This document shows positions 35,347 through 42,966 of a stretch of DNA of 64,000 nt, one piece after another; within the stretch, counting starts at the first letter, position 1, and each line of letters opens with the position of its first letter. The notes under the pieces were generated by a model. That model ran no database searches. It saw only the letters and a list, made by a program, of their open reading frames with translations, and was not told the DNA's origin. Made by a program: the position numbers and the translations under genes. This stretch comes from JACCUZ01 sp038246575 (GTDB taxonomy: Bacteria > Actinomycetota > Actinomycetes > JACCUZ01). Location of the stretch: positions 12,769 through 76,768 of the forward strand of contig JBBRVU010000003.1 in assembly GCA_038246575.1 (NCBI GenBank), written 5' to 3'.

Positions 35347-35745
35347 TCACTCGGCGAGCTCGGCAGCCGTCAGGGCCCGCAGCACGCAGAACTCGTTGCC
35401 TTCGGGGTCGGCGAGCACAACCCAGGTGACGTCATCGCCCTGGCCGACGTCCACCGGGGTCGCGCCGAGCGACGTCAGCCGCGCCACCTCGGCAGCTTGG
35501 TCCTCGGGACGCAGATCGATGTGCAGCCGATTCTTGACCGTCTTAGCCTCCGGGACCCTTGCGAAGAGAAGGTCCGGCGAGATGCCGTCCGCCGAGCTGC
35601 CCTGGGGTGGCTCCAGCACGACCTCGTCAGGTGTGTCGTAGGTACGACGCCAGCCAAGCGCCTGCTCCCAGAACGTCGCCGTGCCAGACGGGTCGACCGA
35701 GTCGACGTTGAGGCACTGCCAGCGGATGCTCACTCGGTCAGCCAA
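35347..35745 (-). CDS. VOC (glyoxalase-like) family protein
   Basis: 132-residue protein with the two beta-alpha-beta-beta-beta modules of the vicinal oxygen chelate fold. A C-terminal motif ADPEGNEFCVL and HIDLRPEDQ are typical of the glyoxalase/dioxygenase group in actinobacteria. Metal ligands are not all clear. The function, whether enzyme or binding protein, is unknown. Confidence 0.88.
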   Translation of the reverse strand: MADRVSIRWQCLNVDSVDPSGTATFWEQALGWRRTYDTPDEVVLEPPQGSSADGISPDLLFARVPEAKTVKNRLHIDLRPEDQAAEVARLTSLGATPVDVGQGDDVTWVVLADPEGNEFCVLRALTAAELAE

Positions 35746-35781
35746 CCGGCCCGGACCGACAGTGTCGAGCCAATTGCAGGA

Positions 35782-37374
35782 TCAGGCGGCGGCGAGCAGC
35801 TCGGCGAGGCGTTGTTCGACAAGGCTGGGGGCGTGTGGCCGCACCCCGGGTAGCGGTGGTGGCCTACTGGCGTAGCGGTGTCCGGTAGGAGTGACGGTCT
35901 TGACCACCTCGCCGGCGCCCGCCGGCCCCGGGCGGGCCTGCCAGCCGGGTGCCTGTTTGGCGTAGTTGCAGGCGGCGCATAGGCCCTGGCCGTTTGCAGC
36001 GCTGGTGGGTCCGCGGGCGCTACCGCCGTTGGAGGTGCTCGAGGCGCTGACGGCGACAACATGATCGGCGTGCCGGATGGGTGCGTCGCACCAGGGGGTG
36101 CGGCAGACCCGGTCTCGCACGACCAGGAATCGGCGCAGCGCCCCGGGGAACGGGCGTCGGCGGGAGTCCATCGCGATCAACGACCCGTCGTCGGGGTTGA
36201 TGAACAGCCGGCGCAGCCACACCTGGGCACTGCTGTCGCGGATCATCGCCCGCGCGACCGGGGCCGGGATCGGGCCGTACCCGATCACCTCGGCTGGCTC
36301 ATCGGTGGCGGCGGCCGGGTCGCTGGCGGCGGGTGCAGCAGCGGCGGCGGCCGGGTCCATCGCGGCACCTGTGTCGGCAGCGTCGCCGTGGTGATCAGGG
36401 AGCAGACTCGATTGCGACATCACCAGGTGCACCTCGACCGGGACAGCGTCGGCAGTGTGCTGGCCGGTGACTCGCTGCACGAGGAGGTCAGCCATGATCT
36501 GGCCACGGGAGCGCGGGTCGCCGACGGCGATCACCCGGTCCGCTTCTGTGGTCAGAGCGGCATAAGCGGCCACGCCCTGGGTGACCGGCAGGAACCCGGT
36601 CAGCCTGGACATGGCGTCCGGCGCCGGTCGCAGCGTGACCCGCCGGTGCTTCGCGGCGCCTGTCGTCCGGGCCGTGAACGCGTGCGGGTCCATTCGGTAG
36701 GAAACCCGCCGCGCGGCGGCCTCGGTTTCCCCGTCACCCAGGGACGCCAGCTGTGGGGCCAGCTCGGCGTCGGCCAGGCGGCGCAGATGCGGGTCGAGGC
36801 ATGCGGTCTCCCGCGTCACGATGGTGGCCCGCCACTCCGAGATGTGACCCGCGCGCAGCTCGCCCATCGTCATGGGCAGCTCGCGGACCAGTGCGCGGGC
36901 CAGCCCGACGTGCTGGCCACCGCGATGCGGGGACTCGCGCCTGGCCAGTGCCACCTGCGCCGCGACCCCGCGGCTGGCCCGCTCGGCCGGCACTCCGGCC
37001 GCCAGCTGAGCGGCTCGTTGCGAGGCAGCGAAATCCTCGGTCACCACTGCCTGCGCCGCCGCGGCCGCGGACTTCAGCGCCTCCAGCAACCCGATCTGCT
37101 CGATCCGCTCCCCGTCCTCGATCGCCCGCACCAAACCACCATGCCCGGTCTGGTGGGACAGAGCCGCCAGCCAAGAGCGAAGCACCGCGGTGTCCACCGG
37201 AGCTGGGGCAGGATCTGGGGCAGGATCTGGGGCTAAGGCTGGGGCTGGATCTGGGGCTAAGGCTGGGGCGGGGGCTGGGCCTGGGGCGGGGGCTGGGGCT
37301 GGGGCACCGATACTCGGGACTGCTGCGTGCACCGTGACGCTCGAGGTGTCTTCGGTGATCACGGCATCGAACAT
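35782..37374 (-). CDS. DUF222 / HNH endonuclease domain protein
   Basis: 530-residue member of the widespread actinobacterial 13E12-repeat-type family. A DUF222 domain covers the middle, and an HNH nuclease motif lies near the C-terminus (CDAPIRHADHVV, then GLCAACNYAKQ with two Cys pairs, CRTPWC and CAAC, for zinc). The N-terminal ~60 residues are a Pro-Ala repeat from a degenerate GGCTGG-type DNA repeat (37200-37310). A second Pro/Ala stretch lies near residue 340. The biological role of these proteins is poorly known; they occur in many copies and often sit in variable regions. Confidence 0.9.
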   Translation of the reverse strand: MFDAVITEDTSSVTVHAAVPSIGAPAPAPAPGPAPAPALAPDPAPALAPDPAPDPAPAPVDTAVLRSWLAALSHQTGHGGLVRAIEDGERIEQIGLLEALKSAAAAAQAVVTEDFAASQRAAQLAAGVPAERASRGVAAQVALARRESPHRGGQHVGLARALVRELPMTMGELRAGHISEWRATIVTRETACLDPHLRRLADAELAPQLASLGDGETEAAARRVSYRMDPHAFTARTTGAAKHRRVTLRPAPDAMSRLTGFLPVTQGVAAYAALTTEADRVIAVGDPRSRGQIMADLLVQRVTGQHTADAVPVEVHLVMSQSSLLPDHHGDAADTGAAMDPAAAAAAPAASDPAAATDEPAEVIGYGPIPAPVARAMIRDSSAQVWLRRLFINPDDGSLIAMDSRRRPFPGALRRFLVVRDRVCRTPWCDAPIRHADHVVAVSASSTSNGGSARGPTSAANGQGLCAACNYAKQAPGWQARPGPAGAGEVVKTVTPTGHRYASRPPPLPGVRPHAPSLVEQRLAELLAAA

Positions 37375-37429
37375 GTGTTCGATTCTACCGGACCCCGCCT
37401 GCCAGTGGAGGGCGTTGTCCCCAGGTTCT

Positions 37430-37504
37430 GCGGTCAGCCGGCGCGGAGGGGACTGCGGTCAGCGCCGGCCGGAGGGGGACCGCGGTCAGCGCCGGCCGTA
37501 GAGG
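37430..37504. repeat. Three tandem ~26-bp repeats
   Basis: Three diverged tandem copies (37430-37453, 37454-37480, 37481-37504), each containing GCGGTCAG followed by a GC-rich block. The third copy overlaps the 3' end of the gene at 37486, and the others fill the gap to the DUF222-HNH gene, so the number of copies can vary with little coding cost. Confidence 0.8.
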
Positions 37505-38040
37505 AACCGGCGGAAGATGCGCGTCATCCGCGGCATCACGACCCAGGTCATCAACACCGTCAGAGTCCCGGAGAACACCAGGGTGCGGGCCACCAGCGGC
37601 CAGCCACCTAGCAGCGGAAGCACAGCCACGTTCATCAGCAGCACCAGCGGCACGATGGCGAGCAGCGTGACCAGCGCCATCTTCCAGCGCCTCGGCGCGG
37701 GGGCCGTGCGACCAGGCAGCGAGAACCAGGTCTCCAGCCCGGAGACCCTCTCGACCCCGCGCTCCTCGGCGAAGGTGTCGGCCTTCTCGAGCCACCCGGC
37801 GCGCTCCGGCGACTTCTCCCAGTGCGTGAGCTGCGTCGGCTCGGCGAACCGGTAGACCACGTGCCAGTCCTGGTCCATGGTGTGCGGCCGGAGGATGCCG
37901 GCCCCGAGGAAACCAGGGAACTTCTGGGCTGCGCCGATGATCCCCTCGTACCACTCCTCGAACTCGTGCTCGCGCCCGGGCGCGACCCGGCGGGCCACCG
38001 TGACGGTGACCGGCTCAGGCGTGGTGGACAGCAGACTCAT
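37486..38040 (-). CDS. Antibiotic-biosynthesis-monooxygenase domain membrane protein
   Basis: 184-residue protein. The N-terminal ~100 residues form an ABM-type dimeric alpha-beta barrel (VTVTVARRVAPGREHEFEEWYEGI, then WHVVYRFAEPTQLTHWEKSPER). Two hydrophobic helices follow in the C-terminal part (LVTLLAIVPLVLLMNVAVL and LVFSGTLTVLMTWVV). Such fusions are common in actinobacteria; whether they oxidise a substrate is unknown. Start ATG 38040; ATG 38055 is an alternative. Confidence 0.85.
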   Translation of the reverse strand: MSLLSTTPEPVTVTVARRVAPGREHEFEEWYEGIIGAAQKFPGFLGAGILRPHTMDQDWHVVYRFAEPTQLTHWEKSPERAGWLEKADTFAEERGVERVSGLETWFSLPGRTAPAPRRWKMALVTLLAIVPLVLLMNVAVLPLLGGWPLVARTLVFSGTLTVLMTWVVMPRMTRIFRRFLYGRR

Positions 38041-38146
38041 CCTCCGGTTCAGCAATGCCGCAGGGGCGGATCATCCCGCGCCCGCGCGAGACGATGCTCA
38101 CATCCGCGCCAGGGTTGCCGCGCGCGGCAATGACGAGAATGAGCCC

Positions 38147-38974
38147 ATGCCCGAGGGAGATACGGTCTGGCTCGCCGGCCGCCGCCTGCACGACGCTCTG
38201 GCCGGCGACGTCCTCACTCGCAGCGACTTCCGAGTCCCCCAGCTGGCCACGGCCGATCTCACCGGCCGCACCGTCACCGAGGTTCTCAGCCGGGGCAAGC
38301 ACCTGCTGTTCCGCATCGACGGCGACGACGACGAGCCGCTGACGCTGCACACGCACTTCCGGATGGACGGCTCGTGGCACCTCTACCGCCACGGCGACCG
38401 GTGGCGCGGCGGCCCCGAGTGGCAGGTACGCCTGCTGCTGGAGACCGCGCAGTGGCAGGCGGTGGGCTACCGGCTCCCGGTGGTGGAGCTGATGCCGCGC
38501 GACCGGGAGGACGACGCGGTCGGTCACCTGGGCCCAGACCTCCTCGGGCCGGACTGGGACGCGGCCGAGGCGCTGCGCCGGCTCACCGCCGACCCTGCAG
38601 GCCAGGTCGGTCCTGCCCTGCTCGACCAGCGCAACCTGGCCGGGGTCGGCAACCTCTACGCCAACGAGGTCTGCTTCCTGACCGGGGTGACGCCATGGAC
38701 CGAGGTGGGTGCTGTGCCCGACCCGGCCCGGCTGGTCGACAGGGCCCATCGGCTGCTCACAGCCAACGCCGAGCGGACCGCCCAGGTGACTACCGGTGAC
38801 CCTCGCCGCGGCTGCGAGCACTGGGTGTACGCCCGGGCCGGCCGGCCGTGCCTGCGGTGCGGCACGGGGATCCTCGGCTCCGAGATGGGCGACCCGCCGT
38901 ACGCCCGACCGGCGTACTGGTGCCCGGGCTGCCAACGGGGCCCGACACCGAACGCCCGTCCACACCCCCGTTGA
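38147..38974 (+). CDS. nei: Fpg/Nei-family DNA glycosylase (Nei2-like)
   Basis: 275-residue base-excision DNA glycosylase/AP lyase. The N-terminus MPEGDTVW supplies the catalytic Pro2 and Glu3, the helix-two-turn-helix includes GPALLDQRNLAGVGNLYANEV, and the C-terminal zinc finger has CLRCGTG and WCPGC. It is closest in pattern to mycobacterial Nei2, encoded next to lhr there. Start ATG 38147 is fixed by the catalytic N-terminus. The gene ends inside a terminator hairpin. Confidence 0.94.
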   Translation: MPEGDTVWLAGRRLHDALAGDVLTRSDFRVPQLATADLTGRTVTEVLSRGKHLLFRIDGDDDEPLTLHTHFRMDGSWHLYRHGDRWRGGPEWQVRLLLETAQWQAVGYRLPVVELMPRDREDDAVGHLGPDLLGPDWDAAEALRRLTADPAGQVGPALLDQRNLAGVGNLYANEVCFLTGVTPWTEVGAVPDPARLVDRAHRLLTANAERTAQVTTGDPRRGCEHWVYARAGRPCLRCGTGILGSEMGDPPYARPAYWCPGCQRGPTPNARPHPR

Positions 38975-39001
38975 GAACGGGGTGGACGGGCGCACGGTTT
39001 T
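38954..39001 (+). terminator. Rho-independent terminator after nei
   Basis: Arms of 10 + 6 bp (GCCCGTCCAC and CCCGTT pairing with AACGGGGTGGACGGGC, one 3-base bulge) with loop GAG. The stem begins in the last nei codons and is followed by a short T-run (TTTT, 38998-39001). Confidence 0.8.
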
Positions 39002-39090
39002 GCTGACTTCTACCCCGACCTGTGGAGACCGAAAACCTCAAACCAGCCCCGGACCGGACGCCTTCGATGTGCGGGCGATCCATCGACGGC

Positions 39091-39423
39091 TCAGGCAGCG
39101 ACGTCGGTGACGTGCAACGGGCCGCTGTCCCCGGACGAGATCGGCCGGGCCGGGGGCAGGCTCACCGGCTCGGACAGGGCTGCCACCGCCTCCTCGAGGG
39201 CCAGTGACTCACTGACGTCGCGCAGGACGTGGGACATCGGCAGGTCGAGGGCCCCGCAGATCGAGCCGAGCAGCTCGGAGGAGGCTTCCTTCTGGCCGCG
39301 CTCGACCTCGGACAGGTAGCCCAGCGAGACGCGGGCCGTCGCGGACACCTCGCGCAGAGTGCGACCCTGCTCGCGGCGGCGCTCGCGCAGCACATCGCCG
39401 AGGATGCGGCGGAGCAGGACCAT
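39091..39423 (-). CDS. clgR: ClgR-like transcriptional regulator
   Basis: 110-residue HTH_3/XRE regulator. The DNA-binding domain is near residues 12-65 (TLREVSATARVSLGYLSEVERGQKE). It lies in the conserved clgR-cinA-pgsA-rimO-ftsK order. ClgR activates Clp protease and related genes in Streptomyces, Corynebacterium and mycobacteria. The last residues, DVAA, end in Ala-Ala like ClpP-degraded ClgR proteins. ATG 39423 is the first start after a 63-bp gap from cinA. Confidence 0.92.
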   Translation of the reverse strand: MVLLRRILGDVLRERRREQGRTLREVSATARVSLGYLSEVERGQKEASSELLGSICGALDLPMSHVLRDVSESLALEEAVAALSEPVSLPPARPISSGDSGPLHVTDVAA

Positions 39424-39486
39424 CAGGCGTCTCCCTCTCGTGTCACAGCGTCACGGTACCGCTGCCTGGCAAGTGTAACCATGTAA

Positions 39487-40008
39487 TCACGTCGAATGTT
39501 TCCCGACACCCGGCTCGGTGAGCACCCGGGCCAGCCAGCGCAGCGCCTGCTGCACGGTCTGGTCGCGGATGCCGGCCCGGTCGCCGGCCAGGGCAAGGGC
39601 TGCCACATCTGCCCCCGTCGGCCAGGCCAGCCCGACGTACACCTCGCCCGGCTGGTGCCCGTGCTGCGGGTCCGGGCCGGCGACACCGGTGGTCGCCAGG
39701 CCGTACGTCGTCCCGAGCCGGTTGCGCACGCCGACCGCCATCTGCCGCGCAACCTCCGGGTCCACGGGGCCGACGTCGTCGAGCAGCGCCCCGGCCACGC
39801 CGAGCAGGCTGACCTTGAGGTCGGAGGCGTACGCCGTGACGCCACCGCGGAAGGTCGCTGAGACCCCGGGCACCGCGGTAAGAGCGGCGCCGAGCGCACC
39901 GCCGGTCAGCGACTCCGCGACGGCCAGCGTGGCGCCGGCCGCCAGCAGCAGCCGGTGCACCTCCCCCGCGTCGGAGGGCTGACCGGTCGGCTCGGCGGCG
40001 TCGCTCAC
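39487..40008 (-). CDS. cinA: CinA-family nicotinamide-nucleotide amidase domain protein
   Basis: 173-residue protein containing only the C-terminal CinA/PncC domain: AVAESLTGGALGAALTAVPG near the N-terminus and TTGVAGPDPQHGHQPGEVYVGLA in the middle. PncC hydrolyses nicotinamide mononucleotide in NAD recycling. GTG 40008 overlaps the pgsA stop in GTGA, so the two are coupled. The full two-domain CinA, with a molybdopterin-type N-terminus, is not present here. Confidence 0.93.
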   Translation of the reverse strand: MSDAAEPTGQPSDAGEVHRLLLAAGATLAVAESLTGGALGAALTAVPGVSATFRGGVTAYASDLKVSLLGVAGALLDDVGPVDPEVARQMAVGVRNRLGTTYGLATTGVAGPDPQHGHQPGEVYVGLAWPTGADVAALALAGDRAGIRDQTVQQALRWLARVLTEPGVGKHST

Positions 40009-40607
40009 CGGCGGGCGGCCCGCTTGCGCTGCGTGCGCTCACTGGTCCGCCGTAGCCGCACCGCGCGCAGCAGGTAGTCGGCGCCGGTGACGACGGTGAC
40101 CACCACGGCCACCCCCATCAGCGACAGCGCCAGAATCGTGACCCAGCCGGACGTGGGCAGCACGAGCAGGCCGATCGCCACGCTCTGGAGCAGCGTCTTG
40201 ACCTTGCCCCCGCGGCTTGCTGGCAGCACGCCGTGCCGGATGACCATCAGCCGCACCACGGTGATGCCGACCTCGCGGACCAGGATCACGATCGTGACCC
40301 ACCAGGCCAGCAGGTCCAGGATCGAGAGCCCGATCAGGGCGGCACCGATGAGCGCCTTGTCCGCGATCGGGTCGGCCACCTTGCCGAAGTCGGTCACCAT
40401 GTTGCGCCGTCGCGCCAGCTCGCCGTCGAAGCGATCGGTCACCGACGCGACCGCGAACGCGACGAAGGCAAGGGCACGCCAGAGCGTCGACTCGCCGTCG
40501 TCGTGGAAGAGTGCCACCAGGAACACCGGCACCAGTACCAGTCGCAGCACGGTCAGCAGGTTGGCCGCGTTCCATGCACTGACGGCTCGCGCCGGCGTCG
40601 CCGTCAC
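40005..40607 (-). CDS. pgsA: CDP-diacylglycerol-glycerol-3-phosphate phosphatidyltransferase
   Basis: 200-residue membrane enzyme of phosphatidylglycerol synthesis. The CDP-alcohol phosphotransferase motif D-x2-D-G-x2-A-R-x8-9-G-x3-D-x3-D appears as DRFDGELARRRNMVTDFG...D, immediately before KVADPIAD; the first Asp of the usual DG pair is preserved. Five to six hydrophobic helices are visible. GTG 40607 overlaps rimO in GTGA. Confidence 0.95.
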   Translation of the reverse strand: MTATPARAVSAWNAANLLTVLRLVLVPVFLVALFHDDGESTLWRALAFVAFAVASVTDRFDGELARRRNMVTDFGKVADPIADKALIGAALIGLSILDLLAWWVTIVILVREVGITVVRLMVIRHGVLPASRGGKVKTLLQSVAIGLLVLPTSGWVTILALSLMGVAVVVTVVTGADYLLRAVRLRRTSERTQRKRAARR

Positions 40608-42034
40608 CGCCCGGCCACCGCCACGAGGTCCGCGCCGTCGGTGGCGATGACCCGGACCGCAACGAAGCGGCCGACCACGAGATCCTCGGCCGCGATTCCA
40701 CGCACGGTCGTGCTGCCGTCGACGTCCGGGGCCTGGTGCGCCCCGCGGCCCTCGGCCTCGTCGCCGGTCACCGACTCGATCAGCACCGAGACGGTCTCGC
40801 CGATCCGGTCGTCGGCCCGCTGGGAGACCAGCTCGTCGGCGAGCCGGGTCACGCGTTCGACCCGGGCTCGCACCTCGTCCTCGGGCAGGGCACCACTGAG
40901 CCCCGCGGCCTCGGTGCCGTCCTCGTCGGAGTAGCCGAAGACCCCGACCGCATCGAGCCGGGCACCGATGAGGAAGCGCTCGAGCTCGGCGAGGTCTGCC
41001 TCGGTCTCGCCGGGGAACCCGACGATGACGTTGGACCGGATCCCCGCGTCCGGCGCCCCGGTGCGGACGCTCTCGACCAGCTCGAGGAAGCGCTCGGTGT
41101 TGCCGAACCGGCGCATCCGGCGCAGCACCGGCTCGCTGGCGTGCTGGAAGGACAGGTCGAAGTACGGCGCGACGCCGTCGGTGCCGGTCATCACCGCGAC
41201 GAGCCCGGGCCGCATCTCGGCCGGCTGCAGGTAGCTCACCCGGACCCGGTCGACGCCGGGCACGGCCGCCAGCTCGGGCAGCAGCGTCTCGAGCAGCCGC
41301 AGGTCGCCGAGGTCCTTGCCGTAGGACGTGGAGTTCTCGCTGACCAGCACGATCTCCCGGACGCCGTTCTCGGCGAGCCAGGCCGCCTCGGCCAGCACGT
41401 CGTGCGGGCGCCGCGAGACGAAGGACCCACGGAAGCTGGGGATCGCGCAGAAGCTGCAGCGACGGTCGCACCCGGACGCCAGCTTCAGCGGCGCGGCCGG
41501 GCCGGAGCCCAGCCGACGCCGCACCGAGCGGGGCCCGGACGCCGGAGCGATGCCCGCCGGCAGATCTGGCCCGTCCGGCGCGACCGTCGTCGGCTGGCGG
41601 TCCGCGGGTGCCAGCGGCAGCAGCCGCCGCCGGTCTTGCGGGGTGTGCGGGACGTGCGGCGTGCCGTCCAGGATGCTGGCGAGCCGGGCCGAGATGTCCT
41701 GGTAGTCGTCGAAGCCCAGCACCGCGTCGGCCTCGGGGAGCTCGGCCGCGAGCTGCTCGCCGTAGCGCTCGGCCAGGCAGCCGACGGCCACCACCGCTCG
41801 GGTGCGGCCGTCCTTGAGGTCCGCCGCCGCGAGCACGGTGTCGATCGAGTCCTTCTTGGCAGCCTCGACGAAGCCGCAGGTGTTCACCACGGCCACGTCG
41901 GCGTCCGCGGCGTCCTCGACCAGGTCCCAACCGCCCTCCGCGAGCCGGCCGGCCAGCTCCTCGGAGTCGACCTCGTTGCGCGCGCAGCCGAGGGTGACCA
42001 GCGCAACGCGCCGGCCCACGTGTTGGGTGGACAT
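40604..42034 (-). CDS. rimO: Ribosomal protein S12 methylthiotransferase
   Basis: Radical-SAM enzyme that methylthiolates Asp of ribosomal protein S12. It has the UPF0004 domain (TLGCARNEVDSE, NTCGFVEAAKKDSID, GCLAERYGEQL), a radical-SAM cluster motif SGCDRRCSFCAIPSFRG and a C-terminal TRAM domain. A Pro/Arg-rich linker of ~40 residues before the radical-SAM domain is longer than in E. coli RimO. Start ATG 42034 fits family length; ATG 42055 would add seven residues. 476 residues. Confidence 0.96.
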   Translation of the reverse strand: MSTQHVGRRVALVTLGCARNEVDSEELAGRLAEGGWDLVEDAADADVAVVNTCGFVEAAKKDSIDTVLAAADLKDGRTRAVVAVGCLAERYGEQLAAELPEADAVLGFDDYQDISARLASILDGTPHVPHTPQDRRRLLPLAPADRQPTTVAPDGPDLPAGIAPASGPRSVRRRLGSGPAAPLKLASGCDRRCSFCAIPSFRGSFVSRRPHDVLAEAAWLAENGVREIVLVSENSTSYGKDLGDLRLLETLLPELAAVPGVDRVRVSYLQPAEMRPGLVAVMTGTDGVAPYFDLSFQHASEPVLRRMRRFGNTERFLELVESVRTGAPDAGIRSNVIVGFPGETEADLAELERFLIGARLDAVGVFGYSDEDGTEAAGLSGALPEDEVRARVERVTRLADELVSQRADDRIGETVSVLIESVTGDEAEGRGAHQAPDVDGSTTVRGIAAEDLVVGRFVAVRVIATDGADLVAVAGR

Positions 42035-42087
42035 GCAGGTCAGCCTAGTTGCCACCGGGCAGCCGCCCGGTCGCCGCGAGTGGACCC

Positions 42088-42843
42088 TCAGCCAGCCGCC
42101 GGGTCGTTGCGGGTGAACTCCACCCGGGACACCTGCCCCGGCTTGCCCGGGGAGCCGATCTCCTGGCCGTTGACGGTCAGGGTCACCGCGCCCGCGTCGC
42201 CGACGACCAGCCGGACCAGCGACTTCGCGCTGAAGGTCATCGTCTTGTCGGAGACCAAGCCCTGGAAGAGCTCCTTGCCCGACCCGCTCGTGGCGCGCAC
42301 CCAGCTGGTGCCGCGGGCGCGCAGCGCCACGGTGACCTTGTCCCGCGGTGCCTGGGCCACGGCGCTGCCCGAGCTCGACGGCGTCGGAACGCTCGGCGAC
42401 TCGCTCGCGCTCGGAGCGCGCGAGGTGCCAGCGGCGCTGGGCAGGCCCTGCGTCTCGACCCGCTCCCCGCTGCCGGTGAGAACCTGGGCCACTCCGTAGA
42501 CCAGGACGAGCACCAGCGCGACGGCCATCGCGGCGCTCCAGTTGGGACCGCGCCGCTCGGGGCGGGCGGCGGACTCGGCCTCGAACACCTCGCTGGCCCG
42601 CGCCGGGGGCTCGGGCGGGCGGCTCGCGTCGAACTCGGCCAGCAGCGGGGCGGGGTCGATGCCGACGGTGGTGGCGATCGTGCGCAGGTGGCCGCGGGCG
42701 TAGAAGTCGCCGCCGCAGGCCGCGTAGTCGTCGGCCTCGATGTTGCTGATCAGGGTGCGCCGGATCCGGGTTGCTGCTGCCACCTCCTCCACCGAGAGGC
42801 CCGACTTCTCGCGGGCCTCGGTGAGGGTCTGACCGATCGACAA
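42088..42843 (-). CDS. RodZ-like HTH / DUF4115 membrane protein
   Basis: 251-residue protein. The N-terminal helix-turn-helix (TLTEAREKSGLSVEEVAAATRI) is of RodZ type. One membrane helix (AAMAVALVLVLVYGVAQVL) follows around residue 130, then a Ser/Pro linker and a C-terminal DUF4115 domain. RodZ links MreB to the envelope, but this role is not shown for actinobacterial forms. The TTG start at 42843 is decided by a strong GGGAGGAG ribosome binding site nine bases upstream and fits the conserved SIGQTL N-terminus. It lies between rimO and ftsK. Confidence 0.88.
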   Translation of the reverse strand: MSIGQTLTEAREKSGLSVEEVAAATRIRRTLISNIEADDYAACGGDFYARGHLRTIATTVGIDPAPLLAEFDASRPPEPPARASEVFEAESAARPERRGPNWSAAMAVALVLVLVYGVAQVLTGSGERVETQGLPSAAGTSRAPSASESPSVPTPSSSGSAVAQAPRDKVTVALRARGTSWVRATSGSGKELFQGLVSDKTMTFSAKSLVRLVVGDAGAVTLTVNGQEIGSPGKPGQVSRVEFTRNDPAAG

Positions 42844-42966
42844 CGTGGCACTCCTCCCGTGTACAGCCAAGTTTAGAGGCGCCCTTTCACTCTCGGCCAG
42901 CCGGAGGCCCACCCTGAGTGATCACATTGCGGCAACGGAGTGAACAGCTCCGGGACGCCCGGCGAC

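Noticed and set aside
35782..37374. Homing endonuclease or intein role for the HNH protein
   Set aside because: It is free-standing with a DUF222 domain; no host gene is split and recA is intact.
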